A DNA stretch of 64,000 nucleotides from Stramonita haemastoma (GCA_030674155.1 CM060327.1:23311874-23375873); one strand, 5' to 3'. Positions 46,470 through 58,338 are shown, numbered from the stretch's first letter. Program-made: numbers and translations. Notes: generated by a model not told the origin, from the letters alone.

Positions 46470-46955
46470 ATAGGGGATGGGTCCACTATTCTAAAAAGTA
46501 GCAAGACATTTTGTATTCAAAACTACAAGGGGGATAGGTCACTATTCTAAAAGTAGCAAGACGTTTTGTATTCAAAACTACAACTTGTACAAGGGGGATA
46601 GGTCACTATTCTAAAAGTAGCAAGACGTTTTGTATTCAAAGCTATCAGGGGGATGGATTACTATTCTAAATGAACCAAGACATTTTGTACTCAAAGCTAG
46701 CATCTGTGTATCTAACAGGACGCTGACAAGGACAGGAGAGGGATCATCGCTCTAAAAGTAGCAAGATATTTTGTATTCAAAGCTAACATCTGTATATCTA
46801 GTAAGGGGCCAACAGGGATAGGGGATAGGAAACTATTCTAAAAGTAGCAACATATTTTGTATTCAAAAGCTAAAATCTGTATAATAGGGGGTCAACAGGA
46901 ATAGGGGATAGGTCACTATTCTAAAAGTAACAAGACATTTTGTATTCGAAGTTAA
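46470..46955. repeat. Imperfect tandem repeat, period about 60-85 bp
   Basis: Six or seven units with GGGATAGGTCACTATTCTAA, AAGTAGCAAGACATTTTGTA and TTCAAAACTA; unit length varies because of an optional CATCTGTATATCTA segment. Confidence 0.85.
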
Positions 46956-47479
46956 AAATCAACACACTTCTTCCAAAGACAAAAAAAGAGGCTATCTTTT
47001 CTTTTGTGTACGTTGTATTTATTTTTTTGATTAAGAGCATACACATATAATGATTATACATGAGCACACGCATGTGTTGCTGTTGTTGTTGTTGGGGAAT
47101 GGTCGGGAGTGAGTGGGAGGGGGTGGTGTGAATACCATGTGATTGTCAGGAAAATTTCTCTGCAAAAATATTTCGAGCTGCTTTTCCCTTGTGTGCTTGA
47201 ATTTATTTTGGCCAATGTGGTAACTGTAATGAAATAATATGTTAAAGAAAACAATACCATGCAAATTAATAATCATATTACTTTCTTTTGCTTTACAAGG
47301 GCCATGTTAGTGAACTTGTCATGATGTACCTGCCGGTGTATGAAATATGTTTAAAAAAAACCAATAGCTTGCAATATTTAAAAAAATCATATTACTTTCT
47401 TTACCTTACAGGGGCCATGTCAGTGAACTTATCATAATGTACCTGCCGGTGTACGTTGATAAACAGCAAACAAAAGCCC

Positions 47480-47494
<15 letters not shown>

Positions 47495-47510
<16 letters not shown>

Positions 47511-47680
47511 ATTCATTCTTTTCTATCCAGGATAACGGAATAAGCATTCATATGCTTTTTTTTTTTTTTACATACAGTCCCCGTGTGTATGCAGTTTTGT
47601 AAATGTCATCTGTTCCAACCGGCACATGATGGCCTACTCTGGCCTACTCTTACCAAAAGCGGATACTACATATTGTATGC
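47495..47680 (-). repeat. SINE family A in the SOD 3' UTR
   Basis: Inverted blocks CCAGGATAACGGAATAAGC and GTAAATGTCATCTGTTCC; begins only about 15 bases past the SOD stop codon, in the same sense as the gene. The tail is a 30-base T run on the plus strand. Confidence 0.82.
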
Positions 47681-47695
47681 ATGCATGCTGGGTTA

Positions 47696-47821
47696 TCAGT
47701 TGCCGTTGGTTTTGCCGCAGTGGGTCATGATGACACAGCAGGCCAGGCGGCCCCCTGCGTTCCCTGTCTTCAGACTCCCCGCGTTGCCCCCTCTGCCCAG
47801 GTCATCCTCGCCTGCGTGTAC
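47696..47821 (-). CDS. SOD last exon and stop
   Basis: Acceptor caacacgcag, then [20 protein letters not shown] and [21 protein letters not shown] and TGA at 47698-47696. The first His follows VV as expected for His120; the Arg in GGRLAC is the substrate-guiding residue. The usual CGVIG end is here CCVIM plus a short Cys-containing extension, an unusual C-terminus. The 3' flank runs straight into a SINE. Confidence 0.93.
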   Translation of the reverse strand, partial: VHAGEDDLGRGGNAGSLKTGNAGGRLACCVIMTHCGKTNGN

Positions 47822-47974
47822 CTGCGTGTTGTGTCAGCACACACATAATTATGTAGGCTACATACGCACGCATGCATGCATGCGTGTAAGCGCGCGTATA
47901 CGCGTTCGCGCGCGCAGACACGTGCGCGCACACACACACACACACACGCGCGCGCGCGCACGCACGCACGCACG

Positions 47975-48014
<40 letters not shown>

Positions 48015-48295
48015 TGACAGATCTATTTATGTACGGAACATGAATGGAGACAAAAGAGGCGAGACAGAGAAGTCAAAGAGGAACATGGAGAGAGAAATAC
48101 GATACGACGCCACATGATGCAATTAGAAAGAAAGTTATCGCTTGCAAAGGTGATAAGCTTCAGAAGGCACATCTTTTTTATATTATTATTATTTTTTTTT
48201 TTTATCTCTTACCTGATTGAGCGCGAGCGCGCGCGCACACACACAGACACACAGTCACAGACACTAAGACACACACACACACACACAGATATATG

Positions 48296-48327
<32 letters not shown>

Positions 48328-48353
48328 TGTATGTATGTATGTATGTATGTATG

Positions 48354-48416
<63 letters not shown>

Positions 48417-48418
48417 AT

Positions 48419-48483
<65 letters not shown>

Positions 48484-48486
48484 GGG

Positions 48487-48555
<69 letters not shown>

Positions 48556-48949
48556 TGAATGAATGAATGAATAATCTTTATTTTTCAAGGGAGAGAGAGA
48601 GACAGAGACAGAGAGAGAGAGAGAGAAGAAGAAGAAGATGCTGATGATGCTGATGACTAAGCACAACAATATACAATTAAGATCCAGTTACCCAGAGCGA
48701 TACGATGCAGTCACATTGACACGAAAGTGCTTGGCCTTGTTTCATACAGAAATACATTAGACCATACACATGATGTAAACATAGTTAATGGCCTGTTTGT
48801 GAAACAAAAATAATTGCACACATTTTTGTGATGGAGAGTAAGGTTTCCTTTGAAGAATATAGATGGTTGGACTGATATCAAAATATGGTGAGAAGTGGCT
48901 ACGTTGTATAAAATCACAGCAATATCAGGTTGATTTAGAGCAAAGTGCT

Positions 48950-49038
<89 letters not shown>

Positions 49039-49108
49039 ATGTATAAAATCACAGCAGTATCAGGCTGATTTAGAGCTAAGTGCTCTCTCTCTCTCTCCTC
49101 ATCTCTCT

Positions 49109-49198
<90 letters not shown>

Positions 49199-50271
49199 TA
49201 CACACACACACACACACAACCACACACAACCATCACCACCACCAAACCGACGGACAATCAATATTTCGTAAAATCTGATAGCACAGTTGCTGAAATCGCA
49301 TTAAAGACAGTTTTGGTATATTATATAGTTTTGTTCTTAACAATGCATGTTTTGTCAATGATTCAGGCTAAAAGGTTTGTCAACTAGCGATGCCTAAACC
49401 TACATTCAAATGTTATGTTTTGAAATGTTATGTTGAGATTGTCTTAATAACAAGCTTTTGGCATGACATCTGTGTACTTTCCAGGAAAAGCATAAGTAAT
49501 AATGACAAGCTTTTGGCATGACATCTGTGTACTTTCCAGTAAAGCATAAGTAATAATGACAAGCTTTTGGCATGACATCTGTGTACTTTCCAGGAAAAGC
49601 ATAAGTAATAATGACAAGCTTTTGGCATGACATCTGTGTACTTTCCAAGTGAAGCATAAATAATAATAACAACAAACTTTTGGCATGACATCTGTGTACT
49701 TTCCAGTAAAGCAAAAGTAATAACAAAAAAATCCACCCTTAATTTTCTTTCCTCGGCTAGAGCTCTGTGGCTCACCAATGGTGAGAGTTTTGCATATGTA
49801 ACCGCTTTTGCTCACTATGAAAGTAGCCGCTTTTCGACTTCGGGGACGATGTCTAAACACGATGTCAGTGTTCATGCAGTGTTTTTTTTATGTTTTTAAT
49901 TTTGTCATCCGTTTTTAACTGGCATGAACTGACCTACTCTTTGGAAAGACTGAACGGTTTTTTTTTTAAAAACGGTATATTTACAGGGCAGTGGTTTTAA
50001 CGAATGTACAAGATGTTCTGTGTGTGTTTGTACACCTGACCTCGGTTTAAAAGTCTCATCTGAAGGACTTTCGGAGGAGAAGAGCCTGTTATGATGTTAA
50101 CCCCAGGTGGAAAATCCCCATCGAACGGATGTCCCGGTGGTGGCTCGAACCCTGGCCATCAGATTGCAAGCACAACGCTCTAACCACTAGGCCGTCTTAC
50201 CCCGCCCACCCCCCACCCCCATCCACTCAAACCCCCCCAATTAAAACCAACCAAAAGCAATACCCCCCCCC

Positions 50272-50304
<33 letters not shown>

Positions 50305-51711
50305 GAAAGAAGAAGAAAACAACAACAACAAAACAAAAACCCAACCAAAGAAATTCGCATCAAAAGTTGACGATATATAGCGAAGTATAGCTGAGAACAG
50401 CCATACATGCAAACTTTTCATCTAGTGTCGACCACGGGTTCTCACAGTGATTCCTAGGTGTGGTGAGTGAGACAATGCATAATATTGCGGCTGACCCCCC
50501 CAGGACGTTAAGCTAGTTGAACGCTCAACAACAACAACAACAATAATAAAAGCAATAAACCACCAACAAAATCAATAACAGCAACAACAACAAAAGCAAC
50601 AAAGAACCAACAACATCAATAACAGCAACAATGGTAACAACAGCAACAAAAGCAACAAAAAACCAACAACAACAGCAGCAACAATAAAAGCAACAAAAAA
50701 CCCCACTAACAACATCAATAACAGCAGCAATGGTAACAACAGCAACAAAAAACCAACAACAACAGCAGCAACAACAAAAGCAACAAAAAACCCCACTAAC
50801 AACATCAATAACAGCAGCAGCAACAACAAAAGCAACAAAAACTAACAACAACATCAATGACAGCAACAACGGTAATAGCATATTTTGTCAGCCATGACAC
50901 CGAGCGAATGACAATGACCTTCACCTATATGCAAAGGGAGATCAGCTGATAGTCAGCACCACTTTGGCTTTGTTTCTTTCTTTGTTTTTATTCTTTTATA
51001 TCGAAGAAAATGGAATAAGCACTCGCGTGCTCTTTTTGCATCCAGTCCCCCCGTGTGTAGGTTTTTTTGTGTGTAAATTTTATCATCTGTTCCCACTGGC
51101 ACACAAGGGCCTACTCTTTCGAAAAGAGGAACAGGATTTGACGTGTGCGCAAGATGTTCTGCGTGCGTTCGCACACGGGGCTTCGGTTTATAGACTCATC
51201 CTCTCTTCCTCTTTAACACGGAGGTGGGTGTGTCGAGAGGCGTGTGGAGAGAAGGAATGATCTTTCAAGGGCAAGGATAACAGTGTTTTTTTTAAATTAT
51301 TTTTTTAAAAAGCCAAACCTAGTCTAGTAAAGCCAAACCTAGTCTTGTAAAGCCAAACCAAGTCTTTTAAGGCCAAACCTAGTCTTATGGGGGCGGGATA
51401 GCTAAGTGGTCAGAGCGCTCGCTTTCCCCAAGTCAAGTGAAGCAGCGTCGAGCGTGGTTGCCAATTGGATGGGTGACTGTTTGCACGCCTTGGCTTCAGC
51501 CCTGTTCCCCAGTTCACCCAGCTGTAAATGGGTACCTGCCCTCTTTAGGGTCAGGGAAGGTAAAGCAGCGAGGGAGAGGAGATGGGCGCCGCCCTCAACA
51601 TGCTGGCTCCCTAGAGAAGCTGAGGTTTCTGATGCCTCGCTCCCCTACGACCACATAGGTTATGGGACACCCCCTACCTAGTCTTAAACAATATGTACCT
51701 TGTAAACATGC

Positions 51712-51772
<61 letters not shown>

Positions 51773-51780
51773 GAAAAAGA

Positions 51781-51853
<73 letters not shown>

Positions 51854-52104
51854 GTCGCCTTGTCCATTGTGTGTGTACTTTATGATGACAGATACATGGA
51901 ACACCCACTTTGTGAAAAGGAAATATAGTGCGTATTTGTGTGGTGTGTGTGTGTGTGTGTGTGTGTGTGTTGTGTGTGTACGTGCGCGCGTGCGTGCGTG
52001 TGTGTGTATACGTGTGTGTGCGTGTGCTTGTGAGCACGTGTGCGTGCATGCATGCGTGCGTGCGTGTCTAGATAGATAGATAGATAGATAAGATAGATAG
52101 TAGA

Positions 52105-52136
<32 letters not shown>

Positions 52137-52390
52137 TGGACAGATAGAAAGATACAGAGGTAATAAAGAAAATAGCTAAACTGGAGAAAAGTAACTGCAG
52201 GCAATATCAGACCTATTATATCAGCGATGTCGTTTGGGGTGAGGCCTACATCGTTTACTAACAGCTTGGTGTAGGCTTTAAACAAAAACGCGCACAACAG
52301 GTGTTAGCCTACATATCATCATTCAGAGGATCTGGATGCTAACGAAATGGCCGCGAGCTCGTACATAGCCTTCAGCATATCATGATAGCT

Positions 52391-52471
<81 letters not shown>

Positions 52472-52687
52472 CACACACACACGCACACCCCGCCCATTCA
52501 CACTGGCCAAGAGATTGAAACACACAATCACGGCCTATACCAAAACAATCAACAGTAAAAATGAGAACAGCGAATTCAGTAGTCATTTAGTTAAGACATG
52601 AAGAAGCTTATTTATCAACACATCAAGTCTTTTCAATAATGATGATGATTATAATAACAACAAAGATAACAACAACAACAACAATAT

Positions 52688-52754
<67 letters not shown>

Positions 52755-53021
52755 GGTGGTGGTGGTTATGTAAATTTTATGTTGGGATGGTCTCCATCCA
52801 GACAACCTCTTACAATAACCATCTGCACTTTTCTCCTTAAAAGGAGAAAACAATCCTCTTAAGTCGAAGTATGGCTGCTTGTGTTGCCTATGAAAATAGT
52901 CATACTCGAAAACTTCCCATCCAGTATGTGCTTTCAGTCTCACAAAGATTCCCAGGTAGGATGAGTGAGTCAGAGTGCATTTCAAATTGAGCCACGGGGT
53001 GTTAAGCTAGAGAAAGCAGGT

Positions 53022-53062
<41 letters not shown>

Positions 53063-53068
53063 CATCAT

Positions 53069-53118
<50 letters not shown>

Positions 53119-53121
53119 CAT

Positions 53122-53162
<41 letters not shown>

Positions 53163-53192
53163 GCAGCACATCATCATCATGATCACCATCAT

Positions 53193-53239
<47 letters not shown>

Positions 53240-54397
53240 ACAACAATAGCAACAGCAGCAGTAACAACAACAACACTATCATTACATGTTATTCAGTTTG
53301 AATGAATTATGCAGGTTTAAAGTTAGATGACGCATAAACGTGTCCAAAGCACAAATGTATGATCGCACAGAGGCAGCTGCAGCACCATTACTCTAAATTA
53401 TTCGGTGTGAAAGGCTGATGAATGTTTTAACCTATATAGCACATAAGCAACTCCTTCACCTTCACCTATCCCGTAGCCTTGTAGACCGTGGGGGCACCAC
53501 TGAAGATTTTGCATCCAGCTTCCTCCACTCCCTGTGATCCTCTGCTTTCCGTAGCAAGTCGTTTCACCCAAGGCCTGTCCACTCTCTGGTGTTGTCTTCC
53601 CATCGTTTCCACTGTCTGCCTCTTCGTCTCCCTTCTTGCATTGTTCCCTGTAAGACAGTCTTGGCCAGTCCAGATGTTCGTGTGACGTCCCTGTACCGCT
53701 TTAGCTTGCGTTTTTTCCCCAATGAAGTCAGAAGTCCTTCATATGGTTCGATGACGATTTCAGTTCTGGTTTCCACTTTCTCATTAGTGATGTGACGTGA
53801 TCTCTCCGTATGAGATACCAAACGTAAGCATAAACATGCCCCACGCTCAAAGGCGATGACTGCAAAGGTGCAGAGGATAGGCTAATTCATAGGCTACTTA
53901 CCACTATGGGGATGGGATAGCTCAGTGGTCAGAGCACTCACTTTCCCCCAGCCAATGTTAAGCAGCGTCGAGCGTGGTTGCCAATTGGATGGGTGACCGT
54001 TTGCGCACCTTGGCTTCAGTACAGTCCCCCCCCCCAGTTCACCCAGCTGTAAATGGGTAACTGCCCTCTTTATTAGGGTCAGGGAAGGTAAAGCAGCGAG
54101 AGGAGAGGAGTTGGGCGCCGCCCTCAATATGCTGGCTCCCTAAGAGAAGCTGAAGTCTCCGACGCCTCGCTCCTCCTCTACGACCTCACAGTTTATGGGA
54201 CACCTTTACCTTTTACCCTTTACTTACCACCACGGATCTTCCAAGGATGTTGTGGTCTCCGGATAAGGCGATTACTCTGTCCACAATGTCCACATAGGCC
54301 ACGCCATTTTGGTCAGCGTCAATGTTGCCCAGGTCTCCTACATGTCTGCACAATGGAAGGAGGAAGGTTTGAATCTTCAGCTTTTGCTGTGTAGTGA

Positions 54398-54430
<33 letters not shown>

Positions 54431-54477
54431 TTCTGCCCGTCGTGTGTTGTGTGTGTGTGTGTGGTGTGTGTGTGTTG

Positions 54478-54518
<41 letters not shown>

Positions 54519-54523
54519 TGCCC

Positions 54524-54560
<37 letters not shown>

Positions 54561-54606
54561 TGTGTCTGTGTCTGTGTCTGTGTCTGCCCGTGTGTGTGTG
54601 TGTGTG

Positions 54607-54659
<53 letters not shown>

Positions 54660-54660
54660 G

Positions 54661-54691
<31 letters not shown>

Positions 54692-56636
54692 CCTGTCTGT
54701 CTGTCTGTCTGCCTGTCACTCGTTTGCAATGTATTCCATTCATCCATTTTTGTGTGTCTTCCGTTGTTTTTGTTTTCTTTCTTTTCCTTCCTTCCTTCAT
54801 TCCTACATCCAATCGCCCATTCATTCCTTCATTTGTCCATTCGTTCATTCATTCTACCTGTATTTTTGTGTTTTTCTATTTAATCGTCGAACAAGTGACA
54901 GCCCTATAGTCCTGGCCTGTGCGGTGAGTGGGGCTGTGATATGACAGGGTTAGACTGAACGTATACACACAGCGTGTAACGTCATTCGGAAGAGACTATA
55001 AACCGAGGCCCCGTGTGCGAACGCACGCAGAACATCTTGCGCACACGTTAAAACCCCGTTCCGCCTTTCGGAAGAGTAGGCCATCGTGTGCCGGTAGGAG
55101 CGGATGACAAAAAAAAAAAAAAAACAGCATGCACACAGGTGTTGTGTTTAGACACCATCCCTAAGGAAAAAAATAATGGGTAGGCGCTGCGTTTGTGGTG
55201 ACGCGCTCTCCCCGGGGCGAGCAGACCGAATTTCACGCAGAGAAATCTGCTGTAACATAAAGAGGTATTAAAAAAAATAATACACGTGTGACATCGATGA
55301 GATGGGCACTGTCGGGTTCGGCTTGACCTATATTTTTTTTCAAAAGTAAAAGGTAAAGGTGTCCCATAACCTATGTTGTCGTAGGGGAGCGAGGCATCAG
55401 ACATCAGCTTCTCTAGGGGCCAGTATACTGAGGGCAGCGCCCATCTCCTCTCCCTCGCTGCTTTACCTTCCCAGACACTGAAGAGGGCAGATACCCATTG
55501 ACAGCTGGGGGCAACTAGGGGGACTGTACTGAAGCCAAGGCGCGCAAACGGTCACCCATCCAACTGGTAACCACACTCGATGCTGCTTAACTTTGACTTG
55601 GGGAAAGCAAGTGCTCAGACCACTGAGCTATCCCGCCCCCCTCTCCCCCTCCCCCCTGGTAATATAATATATATCAATCGAAAGTTCAGAGCAGGTTAGA
55701 GCCCCATGGACTTCAGAGTGGAAAGAAATGGGGAAACCTCTATCATTAAAGAAAGAAATGGGAAAAACTCTATCGGTAAAGAAAGAAAAGGAAACGTCTA
55801 TTGGTAAAGAAAGAAATGGGGAAAAAACTATTGTTAAAGAAAGAAATGGGAAAAACTCTATCGGTAAAGAAAGAAAAGGAAACGTCTATTGGTAAAGAAA
55901 GAAATGGAGAAAAAACTATTGTTAAAGAAAGAAATGGGAAAAACTCTATCGGTAAAGAAAGAAAAGGAAACGTCTATTGGTAAAGAAAGAAATGGGGAAA
56001 AAACTATTGTTAAAGAAAGAAATGGGAAAAACTCTATCGGTAAAGAAAGAAAAGGAAACGTCTATTGGTAAAGAAAGAAATGGAGAAAAAACTATTGTTA
56101 AAGAAAGAAATGGGAAAAACTCTATCGGTAAAGAAAGAAAAGGAAACGTCTATTGGTAAAGAAAGAAATGGGGAAAAAACTATTGTTAAAGAAAGAAATG
56201 GGAAAAACTCTATCGGTAAAGAAAGAAAAGGAAACGTCTATTGGTAAAGAAAGAAATGGGGAAAAAACTATTGTTAAAGAAAGAAATGGGAAAAACTCTA
56301 TCGGTAAAGAAAGAAAAGGAAACGTCTATTGGTAAAGAAAGAAATGGAGAAAAAACTATTGTTAGAGAAAGAAATGGAAACCTCTATCAGTAAAGAAAGA
56401 AATGGGGAAAAACTCTATCAGTAAAGAAAGAAAAGGAAACGTCTATCAGTAAAGAAAGAAATGGAAAAAAAACTTTATTATCAAAGAAAGAAATGGAAAA
56501 CCTCTATCAGTAAAGACAGAAATGGAAACTTCTTATCAGTCTAAGGAACGTCCCTAGTCTACTTACCTGATCGCATCACTTGGGGCACCGTGTGTCTTAT
56601 TCTCCGGGTTGAAGTGACCGCCAGCTGCCAGGCAAT
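47696..56636 (-). CDS. Cu/Zn superoxide dismutase, 3' three exons (partial gene)
   Basis: Converts superoxide to oxygen and hydrogen peroxide with a Cu/Zn centre. Three exons give about 104 residues of an enzyme usually near 153. Visible ligand-type residues: His in GGHFNP, His in KTHG, His in RHVGD and Asp in GDLG (equivalents of human His63, His71, His80, Asp83), then His in VVVHAG (His120). The catalytic Arg and the disulfide Cys lie in GNAGGRLAC, and the partner Cys in DCLAAGG. Exons carrying the first beta strands and the HxH copper ligands should lie above 56636 but were not found. Gene runs head-to-tail upstream of the SCAF gene. No signal peptide can be judged, so cytosolic versus secreted is open. 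Confidence 0.9.
47918..48012. repeat. (CA)/(CG) alternating purine-pyrimidine tract
   Basis: CA and CG dinucleotides alternate for about 95 bases, a Z-DNA-type sequence inside SOD's last intron. Confidence 0.9.
48236..48620. repeat. Compound microsatellite cluster
   Basis: In order: CA, (GTAT)n, (AT)n, (GT)n, (AC)n, G run, (GA)n, (TGAA)n, (GA)n. Confidence 0.93.
48948..49220. repeat. Duplicated (TC)n block
   Basis: Two TC tracts (48948-49036 and 49082-49176), each preceded by the same 40-base unique sequence (ATAAAATCACAGCAATATCAGG type), then a CA tract. A segmental duplication with its microsatellite. Confidence 0.88.
49449..49727. repeat. Tandem repeat, period about 57 bp, five copies
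   Basis: Unit: AATGACAAGCTTTTGGCATG, ACATCTGTGTACTTTCCAG, AAAAGCATAAGTAAT. The spacing alternates by one base because of GGAAAAGC versus GTAAAGC variants. Confidence 0.92.
49750..49885 (+). repeat. SINE family C copy
   Basis: GGCTAGAGCTCTGTGGCTCA, CCAATGGTGAGAGTTTTGC, GGGGACGATGTCTAAACACG. Confidence 0.75.
49890..50208 (-). repeat. SINE family A, near full length with tRNA-like head
   Basis: On the minus strand: GACGGCCTAGTGGTTAGAGC head, GGGTTCGAGCCACC as B-box-like motif, then the diverged body. Confirms the head seen at 34905-35273. Confidence 0.82.
50520..50880. repeat. (CAA)/(CAG) degenerate repeat with about 100-bp higher-order unit
   Basis: AACAACAGCAGCAACAA-type triplets; the phrase ACAAAAAACCCCACTAACAA and ACATCAATAACAGCAG recurs at about 100-bp steps. 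Confidence 0.85.
50980..51205 (-). repeat. SINE family A, body without head
   Basis: TATATCGAAGAAAATGGAAT to GGTTTATAGACTCATCC, inverted. Confidence 0.82.
51389..51675 (+). repeat. SINE family B, full copy
   Basis: GGGATAGCTAAGTGGTCAGA head, then GAAGCAGCGTCGAGCGTGG and AATTGGATGGGTGACTGTTTG (5S-like), GTCAGGGAAGGTAAAGCAGC and GTTATGGGACACC. Confidence 0.82.
51713..51855. repeat. (AG)n then (ACAG)n microsatellite
   Basis: AG tract to 51770, then about 18 ACAG units. Confidence 0.94.
51940..52145. repeat. (GT)/(GC) tract and (GATA)n
   Basis: GT and GC dinucleotides to 52065, then about 18 GATA/GACA units. Confidence 0.9.
52390..52470. repeat. (TC)n microsatellite
   Basis: About 39 units with one missing base. 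Confidence 0.94.
52660..52760. repeat. (CTA)n microsatellite
   Basis: About 24 units, followed by GGTGGTGGTGG. Confidence 0.93.
53020..53275. repeat. (CAT)n/(CAG)n alternating blocks
   Basis: Four rounds of CAT block then CAG block (53022, 53062, 53113 and 53168), a higher-order unit of about 50 bases. Reads as a His/Gln stretch but has no splice or start context. Confidence 0.92.
53460..53825 (-). mobile_element. LINE 3' end, GHVTR type
   Basis: Minus-strand frame: [40 protein letters not shown] and [17 protein letters not shown]. Then a broken tail with [19 protein letters not shown] residues. 5'-truncated, best preserved of the four pieces. Confidence 0.8.
53910..54215 (+). repeat. SINE family B, full copy beside SOD exon
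   Basis: GGGATAGCTCAGTGGTCAGA head, TTAAGCAGCGTCGAGCGTGG, AATTGGATGGGTGACCGTTTG; ends 13 bases before the donor region of the SOD exon at 54228. Confidence 0.85.
54228..54345 (-). CDS. SOD exon with RHVGDLGN motif
   Basis: Acceptor cattgtgcag completes Arg, then [20 protein letters not shown] and [19 protein letters not shown] before donor gtaagt. 118 nt, phase 2 to 0. HVGDLGN, the DxxV strand and SGxxxILGR are textbook Cu/Zn SOD positions. Confidence 0.96.
54398..54720. repeat. (TGTC)n and (GT)n compound microsatellite
   Basis: TGTC tract, interrupted GT tracts with GTCTGCCC breaks, and a second TGTC tract, about 50 bases upstream of the SOD exon acceptor at 54345. Confidence 0.93.
54985..55125 (+). 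repeat. SINE family A, internal fragment
   Basis: AAACCGAGGCCCCGTGTGCG to GAGCGGATGACAAAAAAA. Confidence 0.8.
55125..55255 (-). repeat. Family C end and dispersed repeat fragment
   Basis: AGGTGTTGTGTTTAGACACC is the inverted end of family C; next to it 55165-55250 matches the repeat at 37795 in opposite orientation. Confidence 0.5.
55348..55640 (-). repeat. SINE family B, full copy inverted
   Basis: AAAGGTAAAGGTGTCCCATA to ACTGAGCTATCCCGCCCCC; 5S-like part present as the reverse of GGTGACCGTTTGCGCGCC. Confidence 0.83.
55724..56540. repeat. 88-bp tandem repeat in SOD intron
   Basis: About seven regular units of 88 bp (30+28+30 subunits, each starting AAAGAAAGAAA), with decayed units at the 56400-56540 side. 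Variant ATGGGG or ATGGAG in successive units follows the order G, A, G, A, G, G, A. Confidence 0.95.
56567..56636 (-). CDS. SOD exon with zinc-loop ligands
   Basis: Acceptor gttgcag, then [21 protein letters not shown] and AIR with a split Arg codon at donor gtaagt. 70 nt, phase 1 to phase 2. The pattern C-x5-HFNP-x4-HG matches the disulfide and zinc loop. The acceptor lies at the edge of a 22-bp minisatellite, so its polypyrimidine tract is replaced by repeat sequence. Confidence 0.88.
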
Positions 56637-56639
56637 CTG

Positions 56640-57415
56640 CAACAGTCCTACATAGTAATGGACCCAGTCCTACATAGTAATGGCCACAGTCCTACATAGT
56701 AATGGCCACAGTCCAGCATAGTAATGGACACAGTCCTACATAGTAATGGGCACAGTCCAACATAGTAATGGACACAGTCCAACATAGTAATGGACACAGT
56801 CCAAAATAAGGACACAGTCCTACATAGTAATGGACACAGTCCTACATAGCAATGAACACAGTCCAACATAGCAATGGACATAGTCCAACATAGTAATGGA
56901 CACAGTCCAACATAGTAATGGACACAGTCCAACATAGTAATGGACACAGTCCAACATAGTAATGGACACAGTCCAACATAGTAATGGACATAGTCCAACA
57001 TAGTAATGGACACAGTCCAACATAGTAATGGACATAGTCCAACATAGTAATGGACATAGTCCTACATAGTAATGGACACAGTCCATCACAGTCCAACATA
57101 GTAATGGACCCAGTCCAACATAGTAATGGACCCAGTCCAACATAGTAATGGACACAGTCCAACATAGTAATGGACACAGTAACTGACACAGTCCAACATA
57201 GTAATGGACACAGTAATTGACACAGTCCAACATAGTAATGGATACAGTCCTACATAGTAATGGACACAGTCCTACATAGTAATGGACACAGTAATGGACA
57301 CAGTCCAACATAGTAATGGACACAGTAATTGACACAGTCCAACATAGTAATGGACACAGTCCAACATAGTAATGGACACAGTCCAACATAGTAATGGACA
57401 CAGTCCTACGACCAC
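56640..57415. repeat. 22-bp minisatellite adjoining SOD exon
   Basis: About 34 units of CATAGTAATGGACACAGTCC plus two bases, with CTA/CAA and deletion variants. It begins four bases from the exon acceptor at 56636 and ends in a family B SINE 3' piece (57408-57447). Confidence 0.95.
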
Positions 57416-57447
57416 ACAGGTTATGGGATACCTTTACCTCTACCTTT
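57408..57447 (+). repeat. SINE family B, 3' end fragment
   Basis: TACGACCACACAGGTTATGG and GATACCTTTACCTC. Confidence 0.65.
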
Positions 57448-57710
57448 ATATCTTGAACTCATTATCCAAAGATTCTCCTATCACAGATCTGAAAAAGGGA
57501 ATCTTGTTAGTATGCTCTCACTTAGACTAGAAACCGTTGATTTTTGTTACAATCGTTTCTCAATTACTACCAGACTGCTGGTAATGTTTTGTTGTAAGCT
57601 TTATAAATCTATGTTGCTGTCAGTTGCTGAAATTATTTTGGCTCGTTTTACCTAATTTAAGTTCTTGTTTAAGTCTGACATCATCTACAGTGAACAGACA
57701 TTTAATGAAG

Positions 57711-57757
57711 CAACACACACACACACACGCACAGACACACAGACACACAGACACACA

Positions 57758-57821
<64 letters not shown>

Positions 57822-57932
57822 TTTATTTAATACATCACAGATGACCTTAACATTCCAGAGCAGTTGCACAGCTGGTGAGCCTATTTTTCTTTTGTATTAT
57901 CTCAAATACATTTGTGTATTAGCACACATACA

Positions 57933-58016
<84 letters not shown>

Positions 58017-58155
58017 CACATACATACACACACACACACACACACACTTTTCATTTACATTTTTTCTTGATCTGTTAATGTAAAAAAAAAAAACGTTTTC
58101 ATTTGCTGTTACTTTTTATCAAACACACACATGAACACACACACACACACAGACA

Positions 58156-58218
<63 letters not shown>

Positions 58219-58277
58219 ACACGGACACACACACACACACACAGACACACACACACAGACACACACACAGAGACACA

Positions 58278-58338
<61 letters not shown>

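Noticed and set aside
53020..53275. His/Gln-rich coding exon
   Set aside because: CAT/CAG microsatellite blocks only; no flanking splice sites or homologous protein context.
55724..57415. Regular repeats resembling a CRISPR array
   Set aside because: Units are contiguous tandem repeats without unique spacers, in a eukaryotic intron, with no cas genes.
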